Shown here: positions 22,575-33,910 of the stretch, one piece after another | Position numbering within the stretch: position 1 is the first letter of the stretch | Layout of the letters: every line of letters begins with the position of its first letter | Assembly (NCBI GenBank): GCA_036924085.1 | Contig: JAVGWX010000003.1 | Span: forward strand, 115,292,764 to 115,356,763 | Origin: Ariolimax columbianus | Taxonomy: Eukaryota > Mollusca > Gastropoda > Stylommatophora > Arionidae | DNA: 64,000 nucleotides | Reading direction: 5' to 3' | Program-made: the position numbers and the translations under genes | Notes under the pieces: generated by a model | The model's database searches: none | Seen by the model: only the letters and a program-made list of their open reading frames with translations | What the model was told of the DNA's origin: nothing

Positions 22575-22790
22575 TAAGGTATCTACTCTCCTGGTCATGT
22601 TGTGATTTGCGGGAATGAAAGAGCTGACATCATGTCCTCAAAGACACTTCGTAGTTGTTACGTTGGAAATGGGTACAGGTAACATTTTGAAGTTAATGAG
22701 CGGTCGCATCTGTGATGATGACGCCGCAATAGAAGAGTTGCTAATCGATACATTTCAATGCAAGGCTGTATGATCATTTATGGTTCCATC
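22575..22790 (+). pseudogene. RNase H-domain relic of a retroelement
   Basis: One frame reads YSPGHVVICGNERADIMSSK (about 22583-22642). It matches the C-terminal RNase H signature W-x-P-G-H-x-G-x-x-G-N-E-R-A-D seen in LINE polyproteins. Stops follow soon after. A related relic at 41521-41580 reads YCPAHSRVLGNERANILD, and the sequence after both (GTGATGA..., GCAATAGA) also aligns. Only a scrap of the enzyme remains. Confidence 0.7.
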
Positions 22791-22799
22791 GGAGAAGGG

Positions 22800-23490
22800 C
22801 ACATGGTAGGACATAGCAAAGTGTGTACAACCTGCAAGCTACGTAACCGTCAGTGATTATTTACAAATTCGTAATTTGCTTAGAAGTATCGGATCACATA
22901 TGGAGGGGGAAGTACATATAAGTAGGTGTATGTGAAAGCGAGAGAGTGTGTGTGTGTGTTCGAGTGTACTGTAATATATCCACAGCAGCACATCATATTA
23001 TAACTGCTGAAGAACAATTGAAAGTCTTAGAAGATCAAACATTCTTTCCAGCCATACCCAAACGTCTGTTATCGAACAAGTGCCAAAATCAATGAAGTCC
23101 CGCTACCGATCACCAGGTGGTAGCCTATCGATAGTTCGTGTGACTATAAATATGTCAAACAATGAAAGATAGTTAATTGGTTGCCTATTGTATATGTGAG
23201 TATTAATAGATCTGACTTTGTTATCGAATCCTCTTTTTGCATATGTTGTATATCAGTGAACCAAAGATGTGTTAATTGTGAATGTTGTGAGGAATCATCA
23301 TCTATATTCCTTTCAGCTCCAGTAGGAGCGCGATGTCTACCTTTATAGTTGTTGGAACCATCTGTGGACTTTTTCCACATGTGATTTCTGTAGCTCTTTT
23401 TACATTGATTTGTATTCTATTAACAAAGATATCAGATGCCCAGCGTCACGCAGAGAGCCTTTCAATAATTATGTGGCATCGTTTATGTCA
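22800..23490. other. Unassigned sequence
   Basis: A short TG-rich stretch lies near 22950. Otherwise nothing was recognised. Confidence 0.35.
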
Positions 23491-23492
23491 AA

Positions 23493-23690
23493 GTCGAGAT
23501 AGCGCAGTGGCTAATGGACCCATCTGAGCGATTTGGGGTTCAGTCCCAAGCTGGTGCATGATTTTTCCAGATCTTAAACGGCACCCCGTGGTTCATACAG
23601 CCAAATGAAATTTGGAACCAGAATAATCTTGGAAAGTACAGACGGAAAGCGTAATGTTGACCTCATTACCTCTAGTGTGCCGTTGTTCTA
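23493..23690 (+). mobile_element. SINE-D copy 1, tRNA-headed
   Basis: The A-box-like TAGCGCAGTGGCTAATGG (23500-23517) and B-box-like GGGGTTCAGTCCC (23535-23547) are clear. The body ACCAGAATAATCTTGGAAAG then GTAATGTTGACC matches the minus-strand copy at 33225-33406. No acceptor-stem pairing is evident, so it is a SINE and not a tRNA gene. Confidence 0.75.
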
Positions 23691-23876
23691 GAAAAATATG
23701 GACGTAACACATTTCACAACGACGTCATATTTAGATCATTATGTGTGTACATCATATGCCTACGTCCATATAATGTTGTGCGACTGAATCATAGAGACAT
23801 CTTGGGGAGGAGGGGGGAATGGAGGGGATGCTAATATGTTTGGACCAAAATATACTTTGATAGTGCCGAGCTAGTT

Positions 23877-24275
23877 GTGGATCACACAGACAAGTATAGA
23901 TATGTAGAGAAACGCAAGAAGTTGCATTCCTTTTGGATATGGATATGTAGAGAAATACAAAAAGTTTCATTCCTTTTGGATATGGATTTGTATAGAAACA
24001 CAAGAAGTTTCATTCCTTTTGGATATGGATATGTAGAAAACCACAAGACGTTTCATTCCTTTTTGGCATAGACATGGAGAGAAACAAAAGGTTTCATTCC
24101 TTTTTCACATAGATATGTAGACACACTAGCAGTTTCATTCCTTTTTCACATCGATGTATGTAGAGAAACACTAGCAGTTTTATTCCTTTTTCACATGGAT
24201 ATGTAGAGAAACACTAGCAGTTTTATTCCTTTTTCACATGGATATGTAGAGAAACACTAGCAGTTTCATTGCTTT
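23877..24275 (+). repeat. ~43-bp minisatellite, ~9 units
   Basis: Units contain GATATGTAGAGAAACACTAG, CAGTTTCATTCCTTTT and CACATG. Left units carry TTTTGGATATGGAT in place of TTTTTCACATGGAT. Confidence 0.92.
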
Positions 24276-25189
24276 TGGAATGACTACGTTTTGTTAACAC
24301 ATCAGTGATCCTGCTTTCTCTATGTCAGCCTTTCTGGGGGTCATGCACCTTCATTTGCAAACAAATTCTGACTAACGCCAAGCACTTGCCAATAAGAATG
24401 CCACCTAGATGTATTTGGGGTGTGGCTTTTATTGCTGTTTTACCAAATTAGATCTCTCCATAGAAAGCACAGCTTAATGGATTTGAGGTATTGTAGGCTT
24501 TTAGCACTTCCGCGCTGGCATTTGGGAAATAAATATTTGATCGCCTCAGAAGGGGACCTGAAGCGGAGTGTGTAAAGTGTTCTCGTTTTTCGAGTGGGAG
24601 CGTAAACACACCAGTGTTCAAAAACTGGCAATCCTAGAAAGATAAGAGAACCTGAACTAGCTCCCTGCCTGAGTGCAAGTCAGTGTAAGATCCATCTATA
24701 TCATACAGACACACATATATATCCACTTACAACCCGTATCGTCCAGAATTTTCCAGTAACCTTTTACCCATTTTAGAATATTCGTTCTCACGATGCTACC
24801 ATATTTGACACGATTTGTGTACTCGGTTCAAACGAATTGATAACGCTTGTTGGCTCTACAGGGACCAGTCTATGTTTGGTTCTTGACCGGCATTGTTTAT
24901 CTGGCCAGATAGGCAGGCTGCTGAAAGAGCTCTGTCTTTGGGTCCAAAGCCTTCAAAGTAGTTTGTGCAGGTGACAGATTGTATTGAGGGGTGAACAGAC
25001 ACAGTGCTTAAAAGTACCGTAGTTGGACTTCGCTGTCGGCAGTATTTATCTGGAAAGGTCAACCAGCGTTTAAGTGTCTACTTGAGTGACAAACATCGAT
25101 ACGATACTCCACTTAATGCATGACTGTAAATGATTGGTTGATTTGCTTTTAGCGGAAACAGCTAGAAAGGAAGCTGGTCAAATTAACCC
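24276..25189. other. Unassigned sequence
   Basis: No gene, array or element was recognised. Confidence 0.35.
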
Positions 25190-25650
25190 ACAATAGTTGG
25201 GATCTAGTACAACACCCTAACTCTTTATCCCCAATGATAGTGTCTGGTATTTAGGGTTTGGTACAATGAACTAACTATTACCTCTTTCCTCTTCTCCCCC
25301 CCCCCCCCCCGATTATGTCTTCTATGTGTGACCTGGTACACTCAGCTAACTCTACATCTCCGATGATGATGTCTTCTATGTGTGATCTGGTACACTCAGC
25401 TAACTCTACATCCCCGATGATTGTGTTTCCTATGTGGGACCAAGTACAAGGAACCAACTATTACCCCTTCCCTCTCCCCCCCCCCCCCCCCCCCCCCACC
25501 CGATTGTATCTTCTGTGTGTGACTTGGTACAATTAGCTAACTCTACATCCCCGATGATTGTGTCTTCTATGTGTGACCTGGTACAATCAGCTAACTCTAC
25601 ATCCCCGTTAATTGTGTCTTCTATGTGTGACCTGGTACAATGAACCAACT
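25190..25650 (+). repeat. ~54-bp minisatellite, ~8 units, with poly-C tracts
   Basis: Units contain CCCCGATGATTGTGTCTTCT, ATGTGTGACCTGGTACAATC and AGCTAACTCTACAT. C15 (25296-25310) and C22 (25476-25497) tracts occur at equivalent places in two units. One ancestral C-rich stretch was probably copied and lengthened. Confidence 0.92.
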
Positions 25651-26619
25651 ATACGTCCTTGATGACTGTGCTGTGTGACACGAAGATTCTGTGTAACCTC
25701 TACTCGATGTGTCTCTGTCTTCAACTTTTCTTTCGAGCGACGAACGACATCTAGTGCCACAAATCAGGCAGTCAATAAATTAACCTCTTTGCGTGGCAAC
25801 GCCACTTACCACACGCTTTCACTCATCCCTCCTTTGCCTGGGTCTCAATCTCCGACTAGATTTATTCTCCATCAATCAGATGTGGCAGCATTCTTAACTC
25901 CGTGCTTGTAGAGTATCTTCACAACCCATGCGCGTACACGAATACAGGTTTGCTCTCCGGATCAGGCTCGTAAAATAAGGACAGCGTTCCTTTCATGTTG
26001 GCATGCATACATCTCCAGTGATGGAAGCAGCGGTTCTAGAGGATAAGAAATAAGTTTATCCTTGCAGAGGTTGATAATAAAGTTGTCATTGAATGATAAT
26101 GGTTTATTCCCATTAGCCCTGAGGGGCAAGCGAATGGAAGTTACAGCAGAACCCTGTTATAAATCGACAATATGTGCCTAATAAATGTGAGATCGTGCTA
26201 TCGTTCTGTAATGACAGTTTACCTTCCCTGTTTTTGTGACGAAATGGTTGGTTATAGGCAATGGTTGATAATGTTATTATCCCACGGTTCGTTCTACACA
26301 GACAGCACACATTTTTGTTATTGATATTAAATAAGCGTAAAAGAGCGATATTTTAACAAATGTATATATCTGCAAATATTTTATTTTTAAAACGGCAAAT
26401 ATCAAATAGTTAAATATACATATTCTCAGTGTATATAAACAGCATTGCCAGCTTTGTGTGAATGTCGAGATAAACAAGAAATCTGGTACTATCTTTGTAG
26501 AATACGAACGAATGAGTAAATAATTTTCGGAGCGACTGTTTGGTGTGTTAGTAATGCATAATATGAAGCTCGTAATACGCTCCAGGTAAGAAGTGAAAAA
26601 CGAGTCTTTCAAGGTTCAA
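25651..26619. other. Unassigned sequence
   Basis: A 111-codon minus-strand open frame (26277-26612) has no recognisable motif. Otherwise nothing was seen. Confidence 0.35.
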
Positions 26620-27160
26620 TAACTGCATGTAACAGACATTCGAAATGTCCAGATAAGATGTAGTGACAGGTTACAGTAACAGACATGCAAAATATCTAGA
26701 TTAGATGTAATAGGTTATAGTAGCAGACATACAAAATGTCCAGATAAGATGTAGGGACAGGTAACAGTAACATATTTTGAAAATGTCCAGATAAGATGTA
26801 GTGACATGTTACAATAATAGATATGCAAAATGTCTAGATATGATTGGTGTATCTTACTGTAACAGACATGCAAAATGTCAAGATACGATGGGTGTATCTT
26901 ACTGTAACAGACATGCAAAATGTCAAGATACGATGGGTGTATCTTACTGTAACAGACATGCAAAATGTCAAGATACGATGGGTGTTTCTTACTGTAACAG
27001 ACATGCAAAATGTCAAGATACAATGGGTGTATCTTACGGTAACAGACATGCAAAATGTCAAGATACGATGGGTGTATCTTACTGTAACAGACATGCAAAA
27101 TGTCAAGATACGATGGGTGTATCTTACGGTAACAGACATGCAAAACTCCCAAATAAGATA
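26620..27160 (+). repeat. 45-bp minisatellite, ~12 units
   Basis: Units contain AGATACGATGGGTGTATCTT, ACTGTAACAGACATGCAAAA and TGTCA. Units before about 26840 are a diverged type (AGATAAGATGTAGTGACAGG). The 15-codon unit opens several long artefact frames on both strands. Confidence 0.94.
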
Positions 27161-27212
27161 GACGGGACATGTTGTTCGTGTGCTCGATGAGAGTACAAGC
27201 AGCTGATCTAAG

Positions 27213-27515
27213 GTGAGCCCAGAACAAGCAGACGCTCATGAGAGAAAAAGAAGAAGAAACTACAGACTCCCTAAAGGCCTCAACATCGATGTCAGCTCCC
27301 GGGAGATGTTTGCGGAGAACGGTCCCACACAACACGCTAGCATTACACAAGGTGCTGAGGTCGCAGAGAGAAACCCATGTCTGAGGCTCGGGGAAAAAAC
27401 AAAACACGACGAACCCACAAACAATTTACTTTACTTTGTCCTAAGTGCAGTAGAGTCTGCCATGCCAGGATTAGGATTTACAGTCACATGAGATCACATC
27501 TAGCAGAACAAGTAT
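27213..27515 (+). pseudogene. LINE ORF2 extreme C-terminus with CCHH finger, decayed
   Basis: After a basic stretch (ERKRRRNYR, around 27240), a frame at about 27436-27503 reads CPKCSRVCHARIRIYSHMRS followed by H. This is a C2H2-type finger of the form that closes many invertebrate LINE ORF2 proteins (C-x2-C...R-I-x-x-x-S-H). The finger and the basic stretch are in different frames. Host zinc-finger genes have tandem fingers with linkers, which are absent here. Confidence 0.5.
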
Positions 27516-27534
27516 GATGCTGGCGCCATGAGTA

Positions 27535-27785
27535 ACTATCATTAGAGTAACAGATCGTATAGTAACAGACGTCTTATGGTAATATACATTTTTATAGTAA
27601 CAGATTTTATATTAACAGAGATTTTATAGTAACATACATTTGATAGTAACATACATTTTATAGTAACAGACCTCTGATACTAACTGACATTTTATAGAAA
27701 CAGTCGTCTCTTATGGTAACAGACATTTTATAGAAATAGTCTCTTATGGTAATAGACATTTTATAGTAACAGCAGACAACGAACA
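27535..27785 (+). repeat. Short-unit AT-rich array related to TAGTAACAGACAT
   Basis: Variants of TATAGTAACAGACATTTT recur about every 17-30 bp. The core TAACAGACAT is shared with the 45-bp array upstream, so the two may have a common origin. Confidence 0.75.
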
Positions 27786-28584
27786 AAGCCACTACAGGTA
27801 GGCGTCTTTATCTTCACTTTTTCTAGATGTGGAATTTGTTGTTTCATTTTTTATAAGAAAACTTTTCAGCAATGACTATTGAACACAGACATGCCAACAT
27901 GTTAATGGTTACCTTTGTACGGATGATTACTGTATGTTCAACTTGGAACAATTAAAACGCCAACGTTGTATTAGTGGCAGGATAAGAGAAGGTAACTGAA
28001 TTGTCCTCTTAAGGTGTTGTGTTTCTACAGCCATTCAGACCATTTTGGAAAATGTATATAACAGAAACAAAACAGCCACACAGTTTGTTAATATTTAAAT
28101 AAAAATGTAAATTAATTTCTATTGTATGTCGGAAGAGCTGACAGCATTACCAAAAATCCATGATCTGAACGTCATGTTTTTGTCAAGAACTACATGGTAG
28201 ATTAATTTGCAAGCACATAGTCAATATAAATTATACAATATATCAAATTCACTATAAATTGAACAACACAATAATTGTGAACAACACACAGGATGTGACA
28301 CAAAGAATAAACAATGTAGCCAGACATGCTTTAGGCTGGCTTATACTAAACGATAGTGAGTAGACTAGAGAATCCACAAAATGACATTAGAAAAAGGACT
28401 GACAGCATCTGGAAGTTGAATGAAAGAAAGTGATTGAAAATAGAAATCATGGAAATCAAAGATTGAGGAAATGTAGAAATCATGATGGTGATAGGTCAGA
28501 CACGGTCTTTATTAATAGCTGGGTTACAGTCAAAACGAAGAGAATCGATAACAATCATACTTAAGAATGCAGAAATACACGTAA
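27786..28584. other. Unassigned AT-rich sequence
   Basis: No gene or repeat was recognised. Confidence 0.35.
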
Positions 28585-28745
28585 AATAGCTGCCGAAGAC
28601 GGATGTGTCGGAACGAAAGGTGAAAAATATCGTAGTCAAGCTGTAAACTAGCGACACAACGCACTCCGTTCTCCGAACTACATCCTGCTACTTGCAAAGC
28701 CCTGTTCAGGACTAGGTAGTGAGAGATTGAGAACGAACGCAGAAA
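28585..28745 (+). mobile_element. SINE-B copy 6, 5'-truncated
   Basis: It starts inside the central block (AGCTGCCGAAGACGGATGTG) and runs through CAAGCTGTAAACTAGCGACA to GAGAACGAACGCAGAAAAGG. Confidence 0.8.
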
Positions 28746-29064
28746 AGGATGAAAAACACATAACGTGCAGTAAGACACACCTTTTGTGTAAGTGTGGCCT
28801 TTGTGAGAGTGGAATACGTATAGTCCAATAGTGAGAGAAAATATAGCTTTAATAGATCACGTACAAACAAACTATACATACAAAACAATACATCCTATAC
28901 TACAGACACGATATAGTTCTACACTTAAACAAGTAGAATTAAAAGCAACAACGCTGTCATTCAGACAGGAAAGAAAGTGAAAGCCTGTACGAGTAGAGAG
29001 GTATGCATGAAACACAATCAATTAGTCCATTACTCAACACATTACACTCAACACAACTTTTAAT
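28746..29064. other. Unassigned sequence
   Basis: Nothing was recognised between the SINE-B fragment and the transposon. Confidence 0.4.
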
Positions 29065-29066
29065 TA

Positions 29067-29176
29067 TAGTCCCTCTTTTAATTCATGAACAAGGTCCGAA
29101 GCAATTTTCTACTAAACTGCATGTCAGATTCAAATGATTTTTTCGCATGCGGCCTTAGAATATCCATGACGCTAAA
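29067..29176 (+). repeat. Left terminal inverted repeat of the transposon
   Basis: Shared with the reverse complement of 31101-31209. Matching blocks include AAGCAATTTTCTACTAAACT, GCATGTCAGAT and CCTTAGAATATCCATGACG. Outer ends are TAGTCCCTCTTT (left) and TAGTCCGTCTTT (right). Confidence 0.92.
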
Positions 29177-29629
29177 ACATTGATATCATTTTGTCGTTAG
29201 ATGTTAAGAATTGTGCACATCTGCGAATTCAGTTGATATTTTAGGACCACTGCAAAGAAATGGCATTACATTTTAAGATTTTACAGTACGCAGCTTAATT
29301 AATCGTCGTATTTTATTTCACAGGCGTAACTCCTTAATGTCTTGAGATATCAATTGATTGTTTGCGTTGCCCTTTATGCACAATCGTAAAAATGGCACCA
29401 ATATTCAACAGTTAGTACAGCCCTTCGGTCACCTTTAGTCCCAAAGGTTGTTTCAAATGCGCAGCTAATTTCATGTTGCTTAAAGCATTTGAATTTTGAA
29501 ATTTATTTGTTGTCATTGTATGTACACTTACTTGTTTTGATAAACATACGCTAATTCATCTAAGTCTGCTAACAGTATGTTCACAAAAGATTATATTAAT
29601 CATTCCTAATCTGTCCATTCAAAGAGGTT

Positions 29630-30680
29630 GATAATTGTTACTGGCTGGACAAATTGTAATCCATCTCATTGCCAGTATTGTATTTCTTCCCGGAGCACAT
29701 GTTCAACACACTTCTTTCAGAACTGAACGTCTATTTTTGAAATGTACTCATGTGTCAGCACTTCAACACCACACATGTCAGCACTTCAACACCACACATT
29801 TTAAATGCCCTGTTCTGTTTGGCAACTTGTCATTTGACTTTATCCCACATAAGCTCTGCAGGGTTTAGATGCGCGTGACATGCAGGTAGTCGCAGAGAAG
29901 TGTGACCGTACTCTTCAATGATTTTGTCGATATGATACACTTTTGTCTTATTTGTCTTCCTCACAAGCTACAACTCTGGCTTCAAATACGTTTCTTCGAA
30001 ATTCACTTTTTCCCCAGCTAGCCATGTCCTAATTTGAGCTTTTGTATTTGACGGAGTTGGTACTTTGTCTTCCTCCGATACTGCATTTTGATAGGATGCA
30101 TCACTAGGCATGACTGTCTATCCAGAATTGGAAGCAGATCATTCGTCCACCAGTGCCTCGAAATGTGTCCATTCATTTCAGTGTGTTAGTCTCTACCAGC
30201 GGTAACGTTTTGATTGGAAAATAAGTCATGGACAAGTTCTTTTTCACTACTTCCGGCATACGTTAGTATAATGCACTGCCCTTTGCTGCATGGAATTCCT
30301 CTTTTATGTTCCCCAACTGATTGCCATTCTTTACCATAGGTGTGGTGAGCGAAACCCAGGATTCGTCCAAGTATACAATATCGTAGCCTTACCTACGCCA
30401 TTCAAGTATCTGTTTAAGGTATTTGCTTCTGGCACCAATCAAATGTGGCTTTTCACATATGCTATTCCTGCAACCTGAATTTTTCCTCAATGTGAAACCG
30501 ACGCTCTTACAATTTTCCAAAGAGTACTTTTGAAAATGTCAATACTGCAGTCGGATTTCAATGCTAATGTTAGTTTCCGGAGAGCAACAAGTTGATTTTT
30601 CGTCAATAGTTTCAAAATCTCAAGTCTTATGACAACAGCAAAAGGATGATATACCCAGACCAAGCGCCAATTTCGTTCGT
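29630..30680 (-). pseudogene. DDE transposase, decayed
   Basis: Broken frames on the minus strand give, in order: VIRLEILKLLTKNQL and FKSTLWKIV (helix-turn-helix region); GARSKYLKQILEW; IVYLDESWV with the first catalytic Asp (near 30365); KGQCIILTYAGSSEKELVHD; EMNGH then WWTNDLLPILD; SDASYQNAVSEEDKVPTPS with the second Asp (near 30101); TKVYHIDKIIEEYGHTSLRL; and LNPAELMWDKVK with the Glu (near 29854). These follow the usual order of IS630/Tc1/mariner DDE_3-type transposases in invertebrates. The second Asp and the Glu are about 82 residues apart, a much longer spacing than DD34E/D types. Several stops and frameshifts, plus a 23-bp tandem duplication at 29753-29798, make it inactive. Confidence 0.88.
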
Positions 30681-31100
30681 TTCACTAATCCATGAATATC
30701 GCAATATAAATGACCCATCTTAGATTCCCTGCGGAAAAACTTGCATTGTTATAAATGTACACTTCAAACTCATTTTGAAATTGATATAAATAACTTTTCA
30801 AAAAAGCAACTATATGTCACAATAACGACCCACAGACTATAATATCGTGATACGCCTATATTTGAACTACAGTTTCGATTGAATGGCCCTGGAAGTTTTC
30901 CGCACTCCACAAAGTGTCTAATTTATGCACGGGATAATCAGGAATTTGTATTTATTCAGCCTATTTGAAGGTCAAAACATATATTTTTAGAACACCATGA
31001 CTGTACCTTAAACATGTTAAGAGATTGCTTGTAATACAGCCTATAGAGTTGTTTTTTTAAAATTCAAAATACAAATTTCTTATTTTAAAAAAATATTGAC

Positions 31101-31209
31101 TTAACGTCATGGATATTCTAAGGCTACATGCAACAATAAATTTGGATCTGACATGCAGTTTAGTAGAAAATTGCTTCCAGACCTTGGTAATGAACTGAAA
31201 GACGGACTA
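31101..31209 (-). repeat. Right terminal inverted repeat of the transposon
   Basis: The reverse complement matches 29067-29176 closely over about 109 bp, and similarity stops inside 31101. The adjoining TA at 31210-31211 pairs with TA at 29065-29066 as the target duplication. Confidence 0.92.
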
Positions 31210-31211
31210 TA

Positions 31212-31984
31212 CACTCTCCTTCTCTCTCTATACTTTAACTATGCCTTTCTCTATCCTTGTATGGAGATAATTCAGGCGCAACAGGTCATTGATAAAAGGC
31301 CGTATTGGTTCACAGTTCGAGTGTTGTGTGTGTAGCTGTAGAGTTTTAAATACTTGTCCTTGTAAACAATACGACCCTACATCTGCTTTCTATTTACGTG
31401 ACAGAACAGGGCTTCCAATATGTTGGCGAGCCAGTAAACAAAACAGTGCGTCCTCGTTATTCATTGCTCGCACCTTTAATCGGCAGTTAAACTATGTCTC
31501 CTTTCTTCTATGCTTGGCCTGTTTTGGTTTTGAACAAGATAATTTACTAGAGGTCAGAGTAGGATAATGTTCAGTTTCGTGTGTTTCGTCAGTGGAGAAA
31601 TTGCCAGCAACGGTACGGTGATTAACATTTGGACTGTCACGTGTGTTTCTCTAACAGTGGTTATGACGATGTCTAGTTCGTCTGTCTATGTTCAGTCTCT
31701 ATGAAGTTCAAACCGTCAGTCACATATTTGTTGTTATCTAATGCGTCATTCTATTGCACGCAGCTAGACCCCCGTATTTTGTTTTCCGCCCATGAAATTG
31801 CAGGTTACTTAAAAAACATCGACAAAGGAATTTCAATTTTTTTTTCCATGAGCTTTTCGACCAGTTTGTTTATGGTAATCTATCTTGTTATGCACACGCC
31901 CACAAGTACTCGTCGATCTGAAATTCGCACATTCTAACTGATTCTTGAATAGGCTCACTGAAGATCGGCCAGCCTTTCTCAACC
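31212..31984. other. Unassigned sequence
   Basis: No gene, array or element was recognised. Confidence 0.35.
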
Positions 31985-32375
31985 GATCTCCTGTGCCAGA
32001 CAGGGTCAATCAAACTGAACATATCTCTTGTGTCAGCCGGGACATGGTCAGTCGAACTAAACATATCTCCTGTGTCAGCCGGGACATTGTCAGTCGAACT
32101 AAACATATCTCCTGTGTCAGCCGGGACATGGTCAGTCGAACTAAACATATCTCCTCTGTCAAATAAGGCCAATCTAACTGAACAGATATCCGGTGTCAGA
32201 CAAGGCCAGTTTAGCTGAACAATATCTACCCTGTCAGACAGGACATAACCAGTCTTACTTAACATATCTCCTCTGTCAGACAGGACAGGATCAGTCTAAC
32301 TCAATATATCTACCATGTTAGACATATCAGGGCCAGTATAACTCGACATGTCAGGCAGGACATGTCCAGTCAAGT
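31985..32375 (+). repeat. 42-bp minisatellite, ~9 units
   Basis: Units contain GTCAGTCGAACTAAACATAT, CTCCTGTGTCAGCCGGGACA and TG. The three central units are nearly identical and the outer ones diverged (GTCAGACAGGACA types). The 14-codon unit yields artefact frames. Confidence 0.92.
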
Positions 32376-33224
32376 TTAAAAACTATCTCTTGATCTTATA
32401 ATTGCGCATGTATATCTTAGGACCCATAGACCAATAAGACTACATAGCAAGTAACGATTGTCCCCGGTGTTTTATGACTATGTGGTCATCGATAACTGTT
32501 GTTTTATGTGGCTTAAATAGCTGTACTGTATTGTCGTTTGCAGCAGCTGTGTCAGGGCGTGTTCCACAAAGAGACGTGTATGAAAGTAGGCATTTCATAG
32601 TTACCAAGAAACGTTATCCACGTGTGTGGTTTCTAGGGCAAACAGAATTAGGATCATTGTTATCTTCCTTGAATGTCGTAAGAGGCGACTAAAGAAGAGT
32701 TTTTCTGCGATTGACAACCTCACTATGAAACTACCATTACTTTAAAACAGCGATTCAATTAACTGGAATCGTGTTTTCTTAAGTCTAGTTAGGGAGGAGA
32801 ACGTGGAGAGGTCGAATATAGCCGTGACAGGATGCTTCAATAAATAGAACGACAGAGGAGAAGTTAAGATAACATAAGTAATCTATCATGCAGTTGGATT
32901 ACTGGCAGCAGGGTGTAGTTTAAAGCTGGTTCCGGCTGTAACGATCCCTCAATGTCTCTACATACAAGGCATATGCTTTCATGTGCTAACCTTTAATTGT
33001 TACAGCACATGAGAATTGTAAAAACAAATAATGGGCAAAGTCGCTCGTGCACACGCACAAAGCCCCGCATAAGTTATTAACAAAATACTTAAGTAGCCAG
33101 TGAAAGAACATATAATGTCTGAACGTGGCTAACTAATGCAACAGGAGAATCTAATTTACTTCTAAAGCGATAATTATTTGTAAAAAAATAATACACATTT
33201 TTGCTGAACAACTTCACATTACAG
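32376..33224. other. Unassigned sequence
   Basis: An open frame at 32474-32692 has no recognised motif. Nothing else was seen. Confidence 0.35.
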
Positions 33225-33406
33225 GAAATTTGGTCGTCATAACGCCGGTCGCCATTACTTGCCGAGATTATTCTGGGGCCAACAATTTTAGGCATGATGG
33301 ACCCCCAGGAACCATTTTGCGATCGTTAAAAATCTCTCACCAACTAGGAATCGAACCTGATCGCTCAGCTGAGAAACCAGTGCACTAACCACTGCACTCC
33401 CTCGGC
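33225..33406 (-). mobile_element. SINE-D copy 2, tRNA-headed
   Basis: The minus strand reads GGAGTGCAGTGGTTAGT (A box, about 33384-33400) and AGGTTCGATTCCT (B box, 33346-33358). The body CCAGAATAATCTCGGCAAGT and GGCGTTATGACGACC matches SINE-D copy 1. The acceptor ends do not pair, which excludes a functional tRNA gene. Confidence 0.8.
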
Positions 33407-33825
33407 AACATGGAGCCTAACCGTCCGCAATCTAGCCTGTTCTCGTGTTTTAGTCCATTATACATGTGGCCAAGACATGGATTTGACCGACATTCACACT
33501 AGTCGACGACTTACACTTGAGGCCACGGAAACGTGTTGTGGTTTTCCATTTGAATTAGTCAGTTATTTCATTGTGTGGTGATTGTCCCTTCAATTATCCT
33601 TGCATGGTCAACGGATATTTGTAAGCTTATTTCGGTTAACCTGTGTCGTATTTCCACGGCCCAGTGCACACGACTGAACTTCATGAGATTGGCTTCCTGT
33701 TTCCTAACAGTGCTAGCATTGTGTGACTGGGAAATGTGCGCAGGCCAATAATGAACAAACACATTGCCTTGGAGAGATTTGGCCCTGCCCAGCTAGTATG
33801 TCCATGACACATCGCTCACACGGTG
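33407..33825. other. Unassigned sequence
   Basis: Nothing was recognised. Confidence 0.35.
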
Positions 33826-33910
33826 AATGCTGTTGTCGAGAGGCAGGGCACTCGACTCTCAAAGCAATGAACAGAAACGGCGGACGATCGAATCCCGCAA
33901 GTTTCAAGTA
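33826..33910 (+). mobile_element. tRNA-like SINE head, single copy
   Basis: GTCGAGAGGCAGGGCACTCG resembles the A-box/D-arm part of a tRNA with a long extra region. ACGATCGAATCCCG resembles the B box. No matching acceptor stem is seen. The body (GGTCTCAAGAGAGATGGGGG) has no second copy in the window. Confidence 0.5.

Larger units (their letters stand above)
29065..31211 (-). mobile_element. Tc1/mariner-superfamily DNA transposon, complete but decayed
   Basis: A 2143-bp element (29067-31209) lies between TA dinucleotides (29065-29066, 31210-31211). Its ends are inverted repeats of about 110 bp that begin TAGTCC. The interior holds a decayed transposase on the minus strand. TA duplication plus a DDE transposase of this type indicates the IS630-Tc1-mariner superfamily. 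The inverted repeats are clearly more alike than one would expect from the damaged coding region. It appears to be a single-copy relic in this window. Confidence 0.9.

Noticed and set aside
27436..27510. Host C2H2 zinc-finger exon
   Set aside because: A single finger preceded by a basic stretch, out of frame and next to arrays, fits a LINE ORF2 end better than a tandem-finger gene.
33345..33406. Functional tRNA gene on the minus strand
   Set aside because: A and B boxes are good, but the acceptor-stem halves do not pair and a SINE body follows.
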